From the NCBI GenBank assembly GCA_903944555.1, contig CAJASG010000218.1, positions 1-8,901 on the forward strand: DNA of 8,901 nucleotides. The letters run 5' to 3'. Source of the stretch: an uncultured beta proteobacterium (GTDB lineage: Bacteria > Pseudomonadota > Gammaproteobacteria > Burkholderiales > Burkholderiaceae_C). A model generated the notes under the pieces. The model was not told where the DNA came from. It did not search any database and saw only the letters and a list, made by a program, of their open reading frames with translations. Numbering within the stretch: position 1 is the stretch's first letter; every line of letters starts with the position of its first letter. This document shows positions 1 through 7,155 of the stretch, piece after piece. The translations under genes were made by a program, and so were the position numbers.

Positions 1-839
1 AAGAAGAGCAGATCCAAAGCAAGACGCTCTGAAATATCAGCTCCACCGCGAGAAAGCACGGCAAATTGTTGCAAAACACGGGAGGCCGCGCGCTTGCTGT
101 AAACGTCGTGTGCGCAAAGGCCCAATGCCATGGCTTCAAAATAACCCGCACAGAGTAGCCAGAACGTACGCGGCTCCAGAGCGGACTGCGCTGCTGCAAG
201 CCCCGTACACATGCCACACAGGCGTATGGCCGCTTGGGTATCGCCGGTCTTTACCAGCTTAAGAACTGCCCAATCCATTTTCTCCCGCATCGCGGAGGAA
301 TAAGACAAGGCGGTAAATGCGGATGGCGGCACGATTTCAAGCCAGCGCCATTCATTCACCCACAAATCTGCAGGATGTACCCGATCCGACCCAGCCAACT
401 CAAGAACAGCGCTGTACTGGGGGAACAGTGCAACCGGGGATGCCGATTTACCTTTGAGTAAGCCCTCCAGGTATTCGGTCAAAGCGAAACTGGCACGCTC
501 CAATTTGTTGGCTGCGTCATCACTGCACGACTCAGGCCGCTGTACAAATTTCTGTGCCAGACTTTCCATGGCGCGCAGCACTTTGGCAGGCGCTTCAAGC
601 CCAACCATTTCCAGGGCACCTACCGCCTGGTGCAATTGCTGGCGTGCTATGCGCAGTTGGCTGGCATCAAGGTCCGCCAAATCCGACCCGCGTGCCAACT
701 CCGCGTCCCGAACAAATCGGCGCATCGCCTTGGTTGCACCGTCAAGGGATTTGCGAAGCTCATCGAGCACCCAAGCCAACGGGCCCAGATCACTAACCGC
801 TAGCTCATTGTCGCCGGGAGCGGCAGGATTCGATGACAT
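1..839 (-). CDS. pilL: PilL/ChpA-type hybrid histidine kinase, N-terminal part (3' end off window)
   Basis: An open frame of 279 codons runs from ATG at 839 to the left edge, so only the N-terminus is visible. In the Pil-Chp system this CheA-like kinase autophosphorylates on Hpt domains and passes phosphate to PilG/PilH; the kinase, CheW-like and receiver domains would lie outside the window. Residues about 60-95 form a helix pattern with LHQAVGALEMVGL (His70), like the first degenerate Hpt-like module I recall at the start of ChpA/PilL proteins, where the phosphorylatable HxxKG core is eroded. The start is fixed by position: the only nearby upstream GTG meets a stop after one more codon. A GGAG lies about 12 bases upstream, farther than ideal. 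It follows pilJ by 53 bases in the same direction. Identity rests on operon position plus the Hpt-like pattern, so the family call is good but the domain layout is not seen. Confidence 0.82.
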   Translation of the reverse strand, partial: MSSNPAAPGDNELAVSDLGPLAWVLDELRKSLDGATKAMRRFVRDAELARGSDLADLDASQLRIARQQLHQAVGALEMVGLEAPAKVLRAMESLAQKFVQRPESCSDDAANKLERASFALTEYLEGLLKGKSASPVALFPQYSAVLELAGSDRVHPADLWVNEWRWLEIVPPSAFTALSYSSAMREKMDWAVLKLVKTGDTQAAIRLCGMCTGLAAAQSALEPRTFWLLCAGYFEAMALGLCAHDVYSKRAASRVLQQFAVLSRGGADISERLALDLLF

Positions 840-892
840 GGGTTAAGACACTCCAGGGGGTCGTTTTAGAAAAAATTCAGACTGGACAAGAA

Positions 893-3160
893 TCAGGCAA
901 TCTTGAACCGCGATACCGATTGCCGCAATTCCTCAGCCATCCGAGAGAGCTCGCGCACTTGGTTGGCAGTTGCCCGTGTCCCCTCACCGGTTTGCTCAGT
1001 CACCGCAAAAATGTGCTGAATATTATCGGCCACCACATTCGCGAGACCCGCTTCCCGGGAGGCAGAACTCGAAATTTGCTCAATCAACTCCGCCACTTGG
1101 CGCGACACCCGATCGATTTCAGTCAACGCTGTACCCGCGTTATCGGACAACTTTGCCCCCTCAACCACACCCTGTGTCGAACGTTCCATAGCGCCGATGG
1201 CATCTTGTGTATCGGTCTGAATCGCCTTGACCAGCGCAGAAATTTGGCGCGTCGCATCTGCCGAACGTTCCGCCAGTCGCTGCACCTCTTCTGCCACCAC
1301 CGAGAAGCCGCGTCCCGCCTCACCAGCAGAAGCTGCCTGAATTGCTGCGTTCAAAGCCAACACGTTGGTTTGCTCGGTAATGTCGGAAATCAACTCGGTA
1401 ATTTCGCCAATTTCCTGCGATGACTCACCCAAGCGTTTAATCCGTTTGGAAGTTTCCTGAATTTGATCCCGGATGGAATTCATACCACCAATCGCATTTT
1501 GCACGGCGGTCAATCCGGACTCAGCAGCCAGCAGCGATTGGCGCGCCACAGTGGCGGACTCTTGCGCTTGCACAGATACTTCGTTAATCCGTCCAGCCAT
1601 TTCCACAACAGACCGCCCGGTTTCACGAATTTCATGCAACTGCTCATTGGATGCGGCCAACAGTTCGGTTGACGTTGCATCCACATCGGCTGTCGTCTGT
1701 GCAACGCGAGACGCCGTGCTTTGAACGTTGGTTACCAGTGACCGCAGCTCTTCCACGGTGTAGTTCACCGAGTCGGCGATAGCGCCGGTAATGTCTTCAG
1801 TCACCGTCGCTTCTTGGGTAAGGTCCCCTTCAGCAACGGTTTGCAACTCGTTCATGAGGCGCAAAATTGCAGCCTGATTTGCATCGTTGACGCGCTTGGC
1901 ATCTTGCTCTTGTCGTTCAGCTTCCAGCCGCTGATCTTCGGCCACCACCTGGCGTTTGCGACTGTCTTGCAACTGAACATAAGAGAGGCCACCGGCGCAC
2001 AGCAGCGCGGACAAGGCCGCCACCATCAAGACCACCAGAGTCCAACCGCCGATACCCGCCTGTGAAGACAACTCACTTTGCAGCTCTTCCAAGTTACGGC
2101 GCAAAGGCTCACTGTCCTCAATGATGGAGCCCTGTGCTTCGCGCGCAGAAACCAGCCCCTGCAAGTTACCCAAAATCGCACCTGCCTGAACACGGGTTTC
2201 TCCGTACATTGCGATCAACGCTTCCAGTTGCTCGCGTGTGGCGGCATCTTTGGACGCATTCAATCTCAACTCAGAACTACCAGAAAGCAAACCCTCTGAG
2301 ATTTCCTTAAAGGTGTTCAGGTCCTTACCCAACAAAAACACGGCCTCAGGGCTCACGCCTTCGGAGGTCAAAAATTCATTGGAAGACTTACCAATGCGCT
2401 GTGTCAGCATCACCAGTTGACCGACGGCAGAGATTTCTACGGCAGGCGCGTTTTGCTGCAATTTCAAAGAAGAGATGGTTTCGGCTATTTCAAGCAAATC
2501 TGAGGACTGGCGATTGATCAGGCGCAGCGCAGATCCGATTTGCGTCAACACTTTTTGCTGCCCCATCACCACTTTTGCATTCTTCTCGGCACGGTCCACC
2601 AAAGGCACGACCTTGACCAAGGCGGGGGCATAGCTGTCGCCGAGTGCATCCAGGCGCAACTCATCATCACCGCTTTGCAAACCCCGCGTGACCTTTGCCA
2701 AAACGCCCGCACTTTCAGACACGTCAGGGAACGCCTGCGCACTGCCCACAACGGCCTGCGAAACCGATTTCGCCAATCGCTGTGACTGCATCAACGATTG
2801 CCCCGTGGCACCCAGCTGCTGCGCCACCTTGTTGGATTGGCTCAAGGTGTAGAAGGTCACAATCGCCAGCAGCAACAGCGCCACACCCAGCATGATGGAC
2901 AAAATACGTTGATGCTGAACCACCGTTCGCGCACCCAATCCTGGAACAACGATCAAGTCTTTGTCGATGACCGCCGCTTCGGCGACTTTGGCCGGTTCAG
3001 CCACAGCATCTTCCCTGGCCCGAGTTTGATCAACCTGAAGGGTTTCCACGTCAACGATGTCAATAGAGCCATCAGGCATGGCAAGACTGAGCTGGGAATC
3101 CAACCCAGACTCCACCGGCTTTTTAGAAAACAAATTTTTGAACTGATCAACAACGGACAT
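893..3160 (-). CDS. pilJ: PilJ, methyl-accepting chemotaxis receptor of the type IV pilus system
   Basis: This 755-residue inner-membrane chemoreceptor senses the pilus/surface signal and controls the ChpA kinase through PilI. An acidic N-terminal stretch of about 85 residues precedes the first membrane helix (about 86-106). The periplasmic part (about 107-370) holds two PilJ-type sensor repeats, recognisable by QSQRLAKSV (125-133) and MLTQRIGKSS (251-260). The second helix is about 371-394, then a charged coiled stretch, a HAMP-like segment with EGDLTQEATVTED (444-456), and the MCP signalling domain. The hairpin tip is EQTNVLALNAAIQAASAG (596-613), followed by GRGFSVVAEEVQRLAERS. The protein ends RFKIA, with no CheR-docking pentapeptide. 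It is longer than Pseudomonas PilJ (about 680), mostly through the N-terminal extension. It starts with ATG 20 bases after pilI, with AAGG upstream. The tip and HAMP match PilJ closely, so the call is firm. Confidence 0.96.
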   Translation of the reverse strand: MSVVDQFKNLFSKKPVESGLDSQLSLAMPDGSIDIVDVETLQVDQTRAREDAVAEPAKVAEAAVIDKDLIVVPGLGARTVVQHQRILSIMLGVALLLLAIVTFYTLSQSNKVAQQLGATGQSLMQSQRLAKSVSQAVVGSAQAFPDVSESAGVLAKVTRGLQSGDDELRLDALGDSYAPALVKVVPLVDRAEKNAKVVMGQQKVLTQIGSALRLINRQSSDLLEIAETISSLKLQQNAPAVEISAVGQLVMLTQRIGKSSNEFLTSEGVSPEAVFLLGKDLNTFKEISEGLLSGSSELRLNASKDAATREQLEALIAMYGETRVQAGAILGNLQGLVSAREAQGSIIEDSEPLRRNLEELQSELSSQAGIGGWTLVVLMVAALSALLCAGGLSYVQLQDSRKRQVVAEDQRLEAERQEQDAKRVNDANQAAILRLMNELQTVAEGDLTQEATVTEDITGAIADSVNYTVEELRSLVTNVQSTASRVAQTTADVDATSTELLAASNEQLHEIRETGRSVVEMAGRINEVSVQAQESATVARQSLLAAESGLTAVQNAIGGMNSIRDQIQETSKRIKRLGESSQEIGEITELISDITEQTNVLALNAAIQAASAGEAGRGFSVVAEEVQRLAERSADATRQISALVKAIQTDTQDAIGAMERSTQGVVEGAKLSDNAGTALTEIDRVSRQVAELIEQISSSASREAGLANVVADNIQHIFAVTEQTGEGTRATANQVRELSRMAEELRQSVSRFKIA

Positions 3161-3180
3161 GATGAAGCCTTAACAGTGAA

Positions 3181-3711
3181 CTAAGCGCTGATACTCAGAA
3201 ATTGAGGAGATTGGGACAAGGTACGCAAATTGATTTCTTGCCAGTGGTCCCCTGCGGAATCGACAAACCGATTGCCAAAGTAGTCCGGATCACCAGAGGC
3301 CGGTGGCACAGAGGACGTGAATGCATCGGCACCGCGCAAACCCGACAAACCATCGACTTGCAAAGCACAGTTAACCTCCAGCGCCGCGTGCAGCGTCACC
3401 ACACTGGGATCCTGTGCAACGGGTTCGGTACGCGCAACACCGCCCCCATCGGCGACAAAGGCGGCCATATCAACAACACCGTAAAGCCCCCCCCGGATGT
3501 TCAACACCCCACGAAACCAGGGACGGGCATACGGCACCGACTGCAGATTGGACAAAGGATAAATTTCACCGGACTGCCCCAAGGGAAGCAAATAGTTTTG
3601 CCCACCCGCCCTCACCGCAAGCCACGCGACTGAAACACCCTCGGTACGGGCGGCCTGGAGTCGACTGGCCAACCGGGCCTGAAGTTCTCGAATTGCTTCT
3701 CGATTAGCCAT
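3181..3711 (-). CDS. pilI: PilI, CheW-like coupling protein
   Basis: PilI is a soluble CheW-type adaptor that ties the PilJ receptor to the ChpA kinase. The 176 residues begin with a charged helix (1-25), then a CheW fold starting at VAWLAVRAGGQNYLLPL (28-44). The most telling motif is PWFRGVLNIRGGLYGVVDM (64-82), the CheW core that contacts receptor and kinase. The C-terminal part (INLRTLSQSPQFLSISA) fits the last CheW helix and strand. The segment around 125-155 (Ser/Pro/Gly-rich) looks like a loop insert. ATG at 3711 is 12 bases after the pilH stop; I see no clear Shine-Dalgarno there, so translation may be coupled to pilH. Identity comes from the CheW core and from the pilG-pilH-pilI-pilJ order. 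Confidence 0.92.
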   Translation of the reverse strand: MANREAIRELQARLASRLQAARTEGVSVAWLAVRAGGQNYLLPLGQSGEIYPLSNLQSVPYARPWFRGVLNIRGGLYGVVDMAAFVADGGGVARTEPVAQDPSVVTLHAALEVNCALQVDGLSGLRGADAFTSSVPPASGDPDYFGNRFVDSAGDHWQEINLRTLSQSPQFLSISA

Positions 3712-3723
3712 GGTTGCAGCGAA

Positions 3724-4089
3724 TCAATCCAGCGCTTTGATTTTGGCAAAAAGTTCGGTGGCATCCACTGGCTTGGTGATGTAGTCACGCGCCCCCTGAC
3801 GCATACCCCAAACACGGTCAGTTTCCAGGTTCTTGCTGGTGCAGATGATGATAGGAATATCGGAATACTCAGGCGTGCGATTGATGGAACGCGTCAACTG
3901 AAACCCGTTTTGCCCTGGCATGACAACATCCATCAGGATGAGATCCGGCCGCTCTTCTGCCAAACGCTTGAAGGCTTCATCCGCATTCTCTGCAGACCGA
4001 ACGACATAGCCGCTTTTTTGCAGCAGCTCTGTTATGAACATGATTTCTGTTTTCGAGTCATCAACGATGAGGACTTTGTTTATTGCCAT
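3724..4089 (-). CDS. pilH: PilH, single-domain response regulator
   Basis: This is a stand-alone CheY-like receiver of 121 residues with no output domain. Visible receiver residues are the acidic pair D10-D11, phospho-acceptor D54 (in LILMDVVMPG), switch T84 (IICTSKN) and K106 (YITKPVD). In Pseudomonas, PilH opposes or drains phosphate from PilG and affects the retraction motor; that role is transferred by family. The start chosen is ATG at 4089, whose A is also the last base of the pilG stop (TGATG overlap). A strong AAGGAG sits 7 bases upstream. A TTG one codon earlier would add a second Met but is a weaker start. The 1-base overlap implies coupled translation with pilG. Confidence 0.94.
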   Translation of the reverse strand: MAINKVLIVDDSKTEIMFITELLQKSGYVVRSAENADEAFKRLAEERPDLILMDVVMPGQNGFQLTRSINRTPEYSDIPIIICTSKNLETDRVWGMRQGARDYITKPVDATELFAKIKALD

Positions 4090-4487
4090 CAAATAGCTCC
4101 TTGCAAAACCAATCCAAACTGCTGCACGGCTTGCAGCAACTGGTCTTTGGTAAACGGTTTGGTTAAGTAATCTTGCGCACCCACCATGCGCCCACGGGCC
4201 TTGTCAAAGACGCCATCCTTGGAGGACAGCATCACCACCGGAACCGAAGAGAATTTCGCGTTGCGTTTGATGATGGCGCAGGTCTGATACCCATCCAGCC
4301 GAGGCATCAAAATATCGCAAAAAATTAGTTGTGGCTGGTAATCATTGACCTTGGCCAATGCGTCAAAGCCATCCTCCGCCAGCATAACCTCATGGCCACC
4401 CTGCTTGAGAAAGATCTCCGCACTGCGCCGAATAGTGTTGCTGTCGTCGATTACCAGGACCTTGAATGTCGATGCGGTTGTACTCAC
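4089..4487 (-). CDS. pilG: PilG, single-domain response regulator
   Basis: PilG is a 132-residue CheY-like receiver and the first gene of the Pil-Chp operon. In the better-studied systems the phosphorylated form promotes pilus extension. Receiver residues are D14-D15 (VLVIDDSNTIRR), phospho-acceptor D58 (IFCDILMPRLDGY), switch S88 (VVMLSSKDG) and K110 (DYLTKPFT). RLDGYQTCAIIKRN and KARGRMVGAQDYL are the stretches that separate PilG from PilH. The start is GTG at 4487 with AGGAG about 9 bases upstream; no ATG fits the conserved N-terminus. The 65 bases between it and the rubredoxin stop hold no clear terminator, so the operon may be read from the rubredoxin promoter or from one in this gap. 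Confidence 0.94.
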   Translation of the reverse strand: MSTTASTFKVLVIDDSNTIRRSAEIFLKQGGHEVMLAEDGFDALAKVNDYQPQLIFCDILMPRLDGYQTCAIIKRNAKFSSVPVVMLSSKDGVFDKARGRMVGAQDYLTKPFTKDQLLQAVQQFGLVLQGAI

Positions 4488-4552
4488 AAAGCGTTGCTCC
4501 TGAACATGCCTGGGCGTTTACGAACAACAAGCGCTGCTCAAACGATGCGTCA

Positions 4553-4726
4553 TTAAAACTGAACCATTTCGAAATCTTCCTTGCGTGCGCCACATTCGGG
4601 ACAGGTCCAATTCATGGGCACATCGGCCCAAGAGGTTCCCGCCGCAATCCCGTGGCCAGGATCACCCGCCGCCTCGTCATATATCCAACCACAAATAAGA
4701 CACATCCAAGTTTTAGCGTGAGTCAC
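4553..4726 (-). CDS. Rubredoxin
   Basis: This 57-residue protein is a rubredoxin, a small cytoplasmic one-iron electron carrier. The iron is held by four cysteines in two CxxC knuckles: C9-L-I-C12 and C42-P-E-C45. The aromatic and glycine pattern around them is typical (TWMCLICGWIYDEAAG and MNWTCPECGARKEDFEMV). Length equals the usual 52-58 residues. The start is GTG at 4726, giving VTHAKTWMC; the only in-frame ATG is directly before the first Cys and would cut the first strand. A TACAAT at 4763-4758 could be its -10 box, without a good -35. I recall rubredoxin next to pilG and divergent from thiD-hemL in many Burkholderiales. The electron partner cannot be told from the sequence. Confidence 0.93.
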   Translation of the reverse strand: MTHAKTWMCLICGWIYDEAAGDPGHGIAAGTSWADVPMNWTCPECGARKEDFEMVQF

Positions 4727-4774
4727 AGCTTATAGGGCCTTCGAATAGAATGCAACGATTGTATCGAGGCAGCG

Positions 4775-4789
4775 TGGGCAAATTGCCCA
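4775..4789. promoter_or_regulatory. 7+1+7 palindrome in the divergent rubredoxin/thiD spacer
   Basis: TGGGCAA-A-TTGCCCA is a perfect inverted repeat with a single central base. It lies in the 120-base gap (4727-4846) between the divergent rubredoxin and ThiD-like genes, 49 bases from one start and 58 from the other. It could be a repressor or activator operator, or a short RNA hairpin in the ThiD-like leader. No known regulator site was recognised, and no convincing -35/-10 pair was seen on the plus strand. Function is inference only. Confidence 0.3.
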
Positions 4790-4846
4790 GTGGCGGCCGA
4801 AAGATCGCCATTCCGCCTACGGATAAACCCGAACTCAGGCTTACAC

Positions 4847-5752
4847 ATGCAGGCATCAAACACCCCATTCCCTGACGATGATGATCAAGACGACGGCCCC
4901 TCGGCTTGCGTGATGGTTTTCAATGTCAACGACGCCAGCGGTGCGGGCGGAATAGCCGCTGATTTGACCACCATCTCCTCCGTCGGCGCCCACGCACTGC
5001 CGGTGATCACCGGGGCCTACGCCCGGGATACCTCCGAGATCATTGAGCACTACCCCTTCGATGACGAGGCGGTAACGGAGCAGGCGCGCACCATTCTTGA
5101 AGACATTCCCGTGCAGGTTTTCAAGGTCGGATTCGTCGGAACCCCTGAAAACTTGAGTGCAGTCGCCGGGTTGGCATCCGACTATTCAGACGTGCCCTTG
5201 GTGGCCTATATGCCCGACCTATCCTGGTGGGAAGAAGACCGCACCGACCTGTATCTGGATGCCTATAACGAACTGCTGTTGCCACAAGTCACTGTGTTGG
5301 TTGGGAACCACAACACATTGACGCGCTGGCTGTTGCCGGAATGGAACGGCGAACACAGCCCCTCGGCGCTGGACATTGCCCGCGCTGCCCATGAATTTGG
5401 CGTGCCCTACACCTTGGTGACCGGGGTCCCACTGCCCGAACAGTTCATTGACAATGTTCTGTGCGCGCCGGATGCAGTGCTGTACAGCCAGCGGTACGAA
5501 CGCTTTGATGCCGTGTTTTCCGGTGCGGGCGACACCCTGTCGGCCGCCATTGCCGCACTGATTGCCAGCGGCAGCGAACTGGTGGAAGCCGTGACAGAGA
5601 GCCTGAGCTACCTGGACAGCTGCCTGGAAAGCGGCTTTCGCCCAGGAATGGGCAACGTGCTGCCAGACCGCTTGTTCTGGGCACACCCCGAGACGGACGA
5701 CGAACCCGAAGAATCCACTTTTGAAATTTCACCCAATGCCACACGCCATTAA
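4847..5752 (+). CDS. ThiD-like (hydroxymethylpyrimidine kinase family) kinase, divergent
   Basis: The 301-residue protein has a ribokinase/ThiD fold. ThiD phosphorylates hydroxymethylpyrimidine and its phosphate in thiamine synthesis. After an acidic N-terminal tail (DDDDQDD, 10-16) comes [21 protein letters not shown] (27-47), matching the ThiD opening GxDxSGGAGxxADLKTxx[14 protein letters not shown] (93-103) matches KIGML, and [13 protein letters not shown] (225-237) is the anion-hole region. Differences: classical ThiD has GTGC here but this has GAGD, as in ribokinase and pyridoxal kinases; the usual TPNxxEA stretch is [10 protein letters not shown] (152-161), and the MxxKxG loop is not visible. 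It is therefore family-related, but its substrate is uncertain. ATG 4847 is preferred over an in-frame GTG at 4790, whose extra 19 residues look non-conserved. Its 3' end overlaps hemL by 17 bases, so the two are probably co-translated. Confidence 0.8.
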   Translation: MQASNTPFPDDDDQDDGPSACVMVFNVNDASGAGGIAADLTTISSVGAHALPVITGAYARDTSEIIEHYPFDDEAVTEQARTILEDIPVQVFKVGFVGTPENLSAVAGLASDYSDVPLVAYMPDLSWWEEDRTDLYLDAYNELLLPQVTVLVGNHNTLTRWLLPEWNGEHSPSALDIARAAHEFGVPYTLVTGVPLPEQFIDNVLCAPDAVLYSQRYERFDAVFSGAGDTLSAAIAALIASGSELVEAVTESLSYLDSCLESGFRPGMGNVLPDRLFWAHPETDDEPEESTFEISPNATRH

Positions 5753-7052
5753 TCCGCAATCCGATCGCAACCAACAACTTTTTGAGCGCGCCGCACGCGT
5801 CATCCCTGGCGGCGTCAACTCGCCTGTGCGCGCCTTTAAGGCCGTCGGCGGCACGCCCCGGTTTGTTGCCCGCGCCCAAGGCGCTTACTTCTGGGATGCC
5901 AACGGACAACGCTACATTGACTACATCGGCTCCTGGGGCCCGATGATTTTGGGCCACGGCCACCCGGCGGTGGTGGAGGCGGTACAAAAGGCGATTCTGG
6001 AAGGCTTTTCCTTCGGCGCCCCGACCGAACGCGAAGTGGAATTGGCCGAGGCGATTCTGGAACGGGTGCCCAGCATGGACATGGTGCGCTTGGTCAGCTC
6101 CGGCACCGAAGCCGGCATGAGCGCCATCCGCTTGGCCCGCGGCGCCACTGGGCGCAGCAAAATCATCAAGTTTGAAGGGTGTTACCACGGTCACGCCGAT
6201 GCACTGCTGGTCAAAGCTGGCTCCGGCTTGGCCACGTTTGGCAACCCCACCAGTTCCGGCGTGCCACCCGAAGTGGTGCAACACACGCTGGTGCTGGAAT
6301 ACAACAACCTGCAACAGCTGGAAGAAGCGTTCGTGCTGCATGGCAAAGAATTGGCCTGCCTGATCATCGAGCCCATTGCCGGCAACATGAATTTTGTACG
6401 CGCTTCGGTGCCCTTCATGCGCCGCTGCCGGGAACTCTGCACCCAGTACGGCGCGCTGTTCATCTTCGACGAAGTGATGACCGGATTCCGCGTCGCCCTG
6501 GGCAGCGCACAAGCCGTGTACGCACGCGACATCCCCGGTTTTGAGCCTGACATCACGGTCATGGGCAAGGTCATTGGTGGCGGCATGCCGCTGGCCGCCT
6601 TTGGCGGCAAACGCGCCGTCATGGAGCACCTAGCCCCCATCGGCACGGTGTACCAGGCCGGCACGTTGTCAGGCAACCCGGTCGCCACCGCCTGCGGATT
6701 AGCGACCCTGAAAGAAATCGGCAAACCCGGCTTTTACGAAGCCCTGAGCCAAAAAACCCAAACCCTGGTCCAGGGCCTGCAAGGCGCGGCCGACGCTGCC
6801 GGCGTGCCCTTCTGCGGCGACTCCGAAGGCGGCATGTTCGGCTTCTTCCTGTTCCCGGAACTGCCGCAAAACTACGCCAAGGTCATGACCACCGACAACA
6901 AGCGCTTCAACACCCTGTTCCACGGCATGCTGGACCGCGGCGTGTACTTTGCTCCGGCGCTGTACGAGGCCGGCTTCATGAGCGCAGCGCACACCGATGC
7001 CGACATTGCCGAGACCGTGGCGGCGGCGGCCGACGTCTTTAAATTGCTATAA
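5736..7052 (+). CDS. hemL: Glutamate-1-semialdehyde 2,1-aminomutase
   Basis: HemL is the PLP enzyme that turns glutamate-1-semialdehyde into 5-aminolevulinate in the C5 route to haem and other tetrapyrroles; it acts in the cytoplasm as a dimer. The 438 residues show the substrate-side [13 protein letters not shown] (22-34), [15 protein letters not shown] (121-135), the PLP phosphate/stacking region GCYHGHAD (148-155), the PLP-nitrogen Asp in [11 protein letters not shown] (D245), and the Schiff-base Lys K278 in [30 protein letters not shown] (303-315) completes the class-III aminotransferase signature. Length is close to the family norm (about 426-430). ATG 5736 is chosen; a TTG five codons earlier is in frame but weaker. 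The last codons and stop fall in a dispersed repeat, so the C-terminal KLL may be repeat-derived. A strong hairpin terminator follows. Confidence 0.97.
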   Translation: MPHAINPQSDRNQQLFERAARVIPGGVNSPVRAFKAVGGTPRFVARAQGAYFWDANGQRYIDYIGSWGPMILGHGHPAVVEAVQKAILEGFSFGAPTEREVELAEAILERVPSMDMVRLVSSGTEAGMSAIRLARGATGRSKIIKFEGCYHGHADALLVKAGSGLATFGNPTSSGVPPEVVQHTLVLEYNNLQQLEEAFVLHGKELACLIIEPIAGNMNFVRASVPFMRRCRELCTQYGALFIFDEVMTGFRVALGSAQAVYARDIPGFEPDITVMGKVIGGGMPLAAFGGKRAVMEHLAPIGTVYQAGTLSGNPVATACGLATLKEIGKPGFYEALSQKTQTLVQGLQGAADAAGVPFCGDSEGGMFGFFLFPELPQNYAKVMTTDNKRFNTLFHGMLDRGVYFAPALYEAGFMSAAHTDADIAETVAAAADVFKLL

Positions 7053-7101
7053 AAACAGGAGCTGCCTGCGCACATTCTGCGCGGGATAGAGGCCTATTTG
7101 A
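7044..7101 (+). repeat. Comamonadaceae-type dispersed intergenic repeat
   Basis: The stretch from TTGCTATAAAAACAGGAGC to GATAGAGGCCTATTTGA resembles, from memory, a short repeat scattered between genes of Rhodoferax, Polaromonas and Acidovorax (form: GCTAT...AGCTGCTTGCGC...GCGC...TAGAGGCC...TTTGA). Inside it GCGCA (7068-7072) and TGCGC (7078-7082) form a 5-bp stem with a CATTC loop. Only one copy is in this window, so the repeat status cannot be shown from the sequence alone. It supplies the last two codons and the TAA of hemL. Confidence 0.55.
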
Positions 7102-7139
7102 TGCATAAAAAAGGCCACCTGCGGGTGGCCTTTGTGCAT
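7101..7139. terminator. Bidirectional Rho-independent terminator between hemL and purH
   Basis: AAAGGCCACC (7110-7119) and GGTGGCCTTT (7124-7133) pair perfectly over 10 bp around a TGCG loop. ATGCA (7101-7105) can pair with TGCAT (7135-7139) as an outer stem. The A-run and T-run flanking the GC core let it act on both strands, fitting the convergent ends of hemL (7052) and purH (7156). Confidence 0.88.
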
Positions 7140-7155
7140 TCTGCAATACCGCAGA

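Noticed and set aside
454..1423. Plus-strand frames opposite chpA and the pilJ 3' end
   Set aside because: They are shadows of the minus-strand pil genes, with Ser/Arg/Cys-rich translation and no recognisable motif.
4790..4846. Upstream GTG start for the ThiD-like gene
   Set aside because: The extra 19 residues are not ThiD-like and begin at the end of the palindrome; ATG 4847 is more likely.
5721..5735. TTG start adding five residues to HemL
   Set aside because: ATG 5736 is a better start codon and gives a normal HemL N-terminus.
5445..6629. Long minus-strand open frame of 394 codons opposite the ThiD-like gene and hemL
   Set aside because: It is the antisense of two well-supported genes in GC-rich DNA; its His/Ala/Gly-rich translation matches no family and it crosses the gene boundary.
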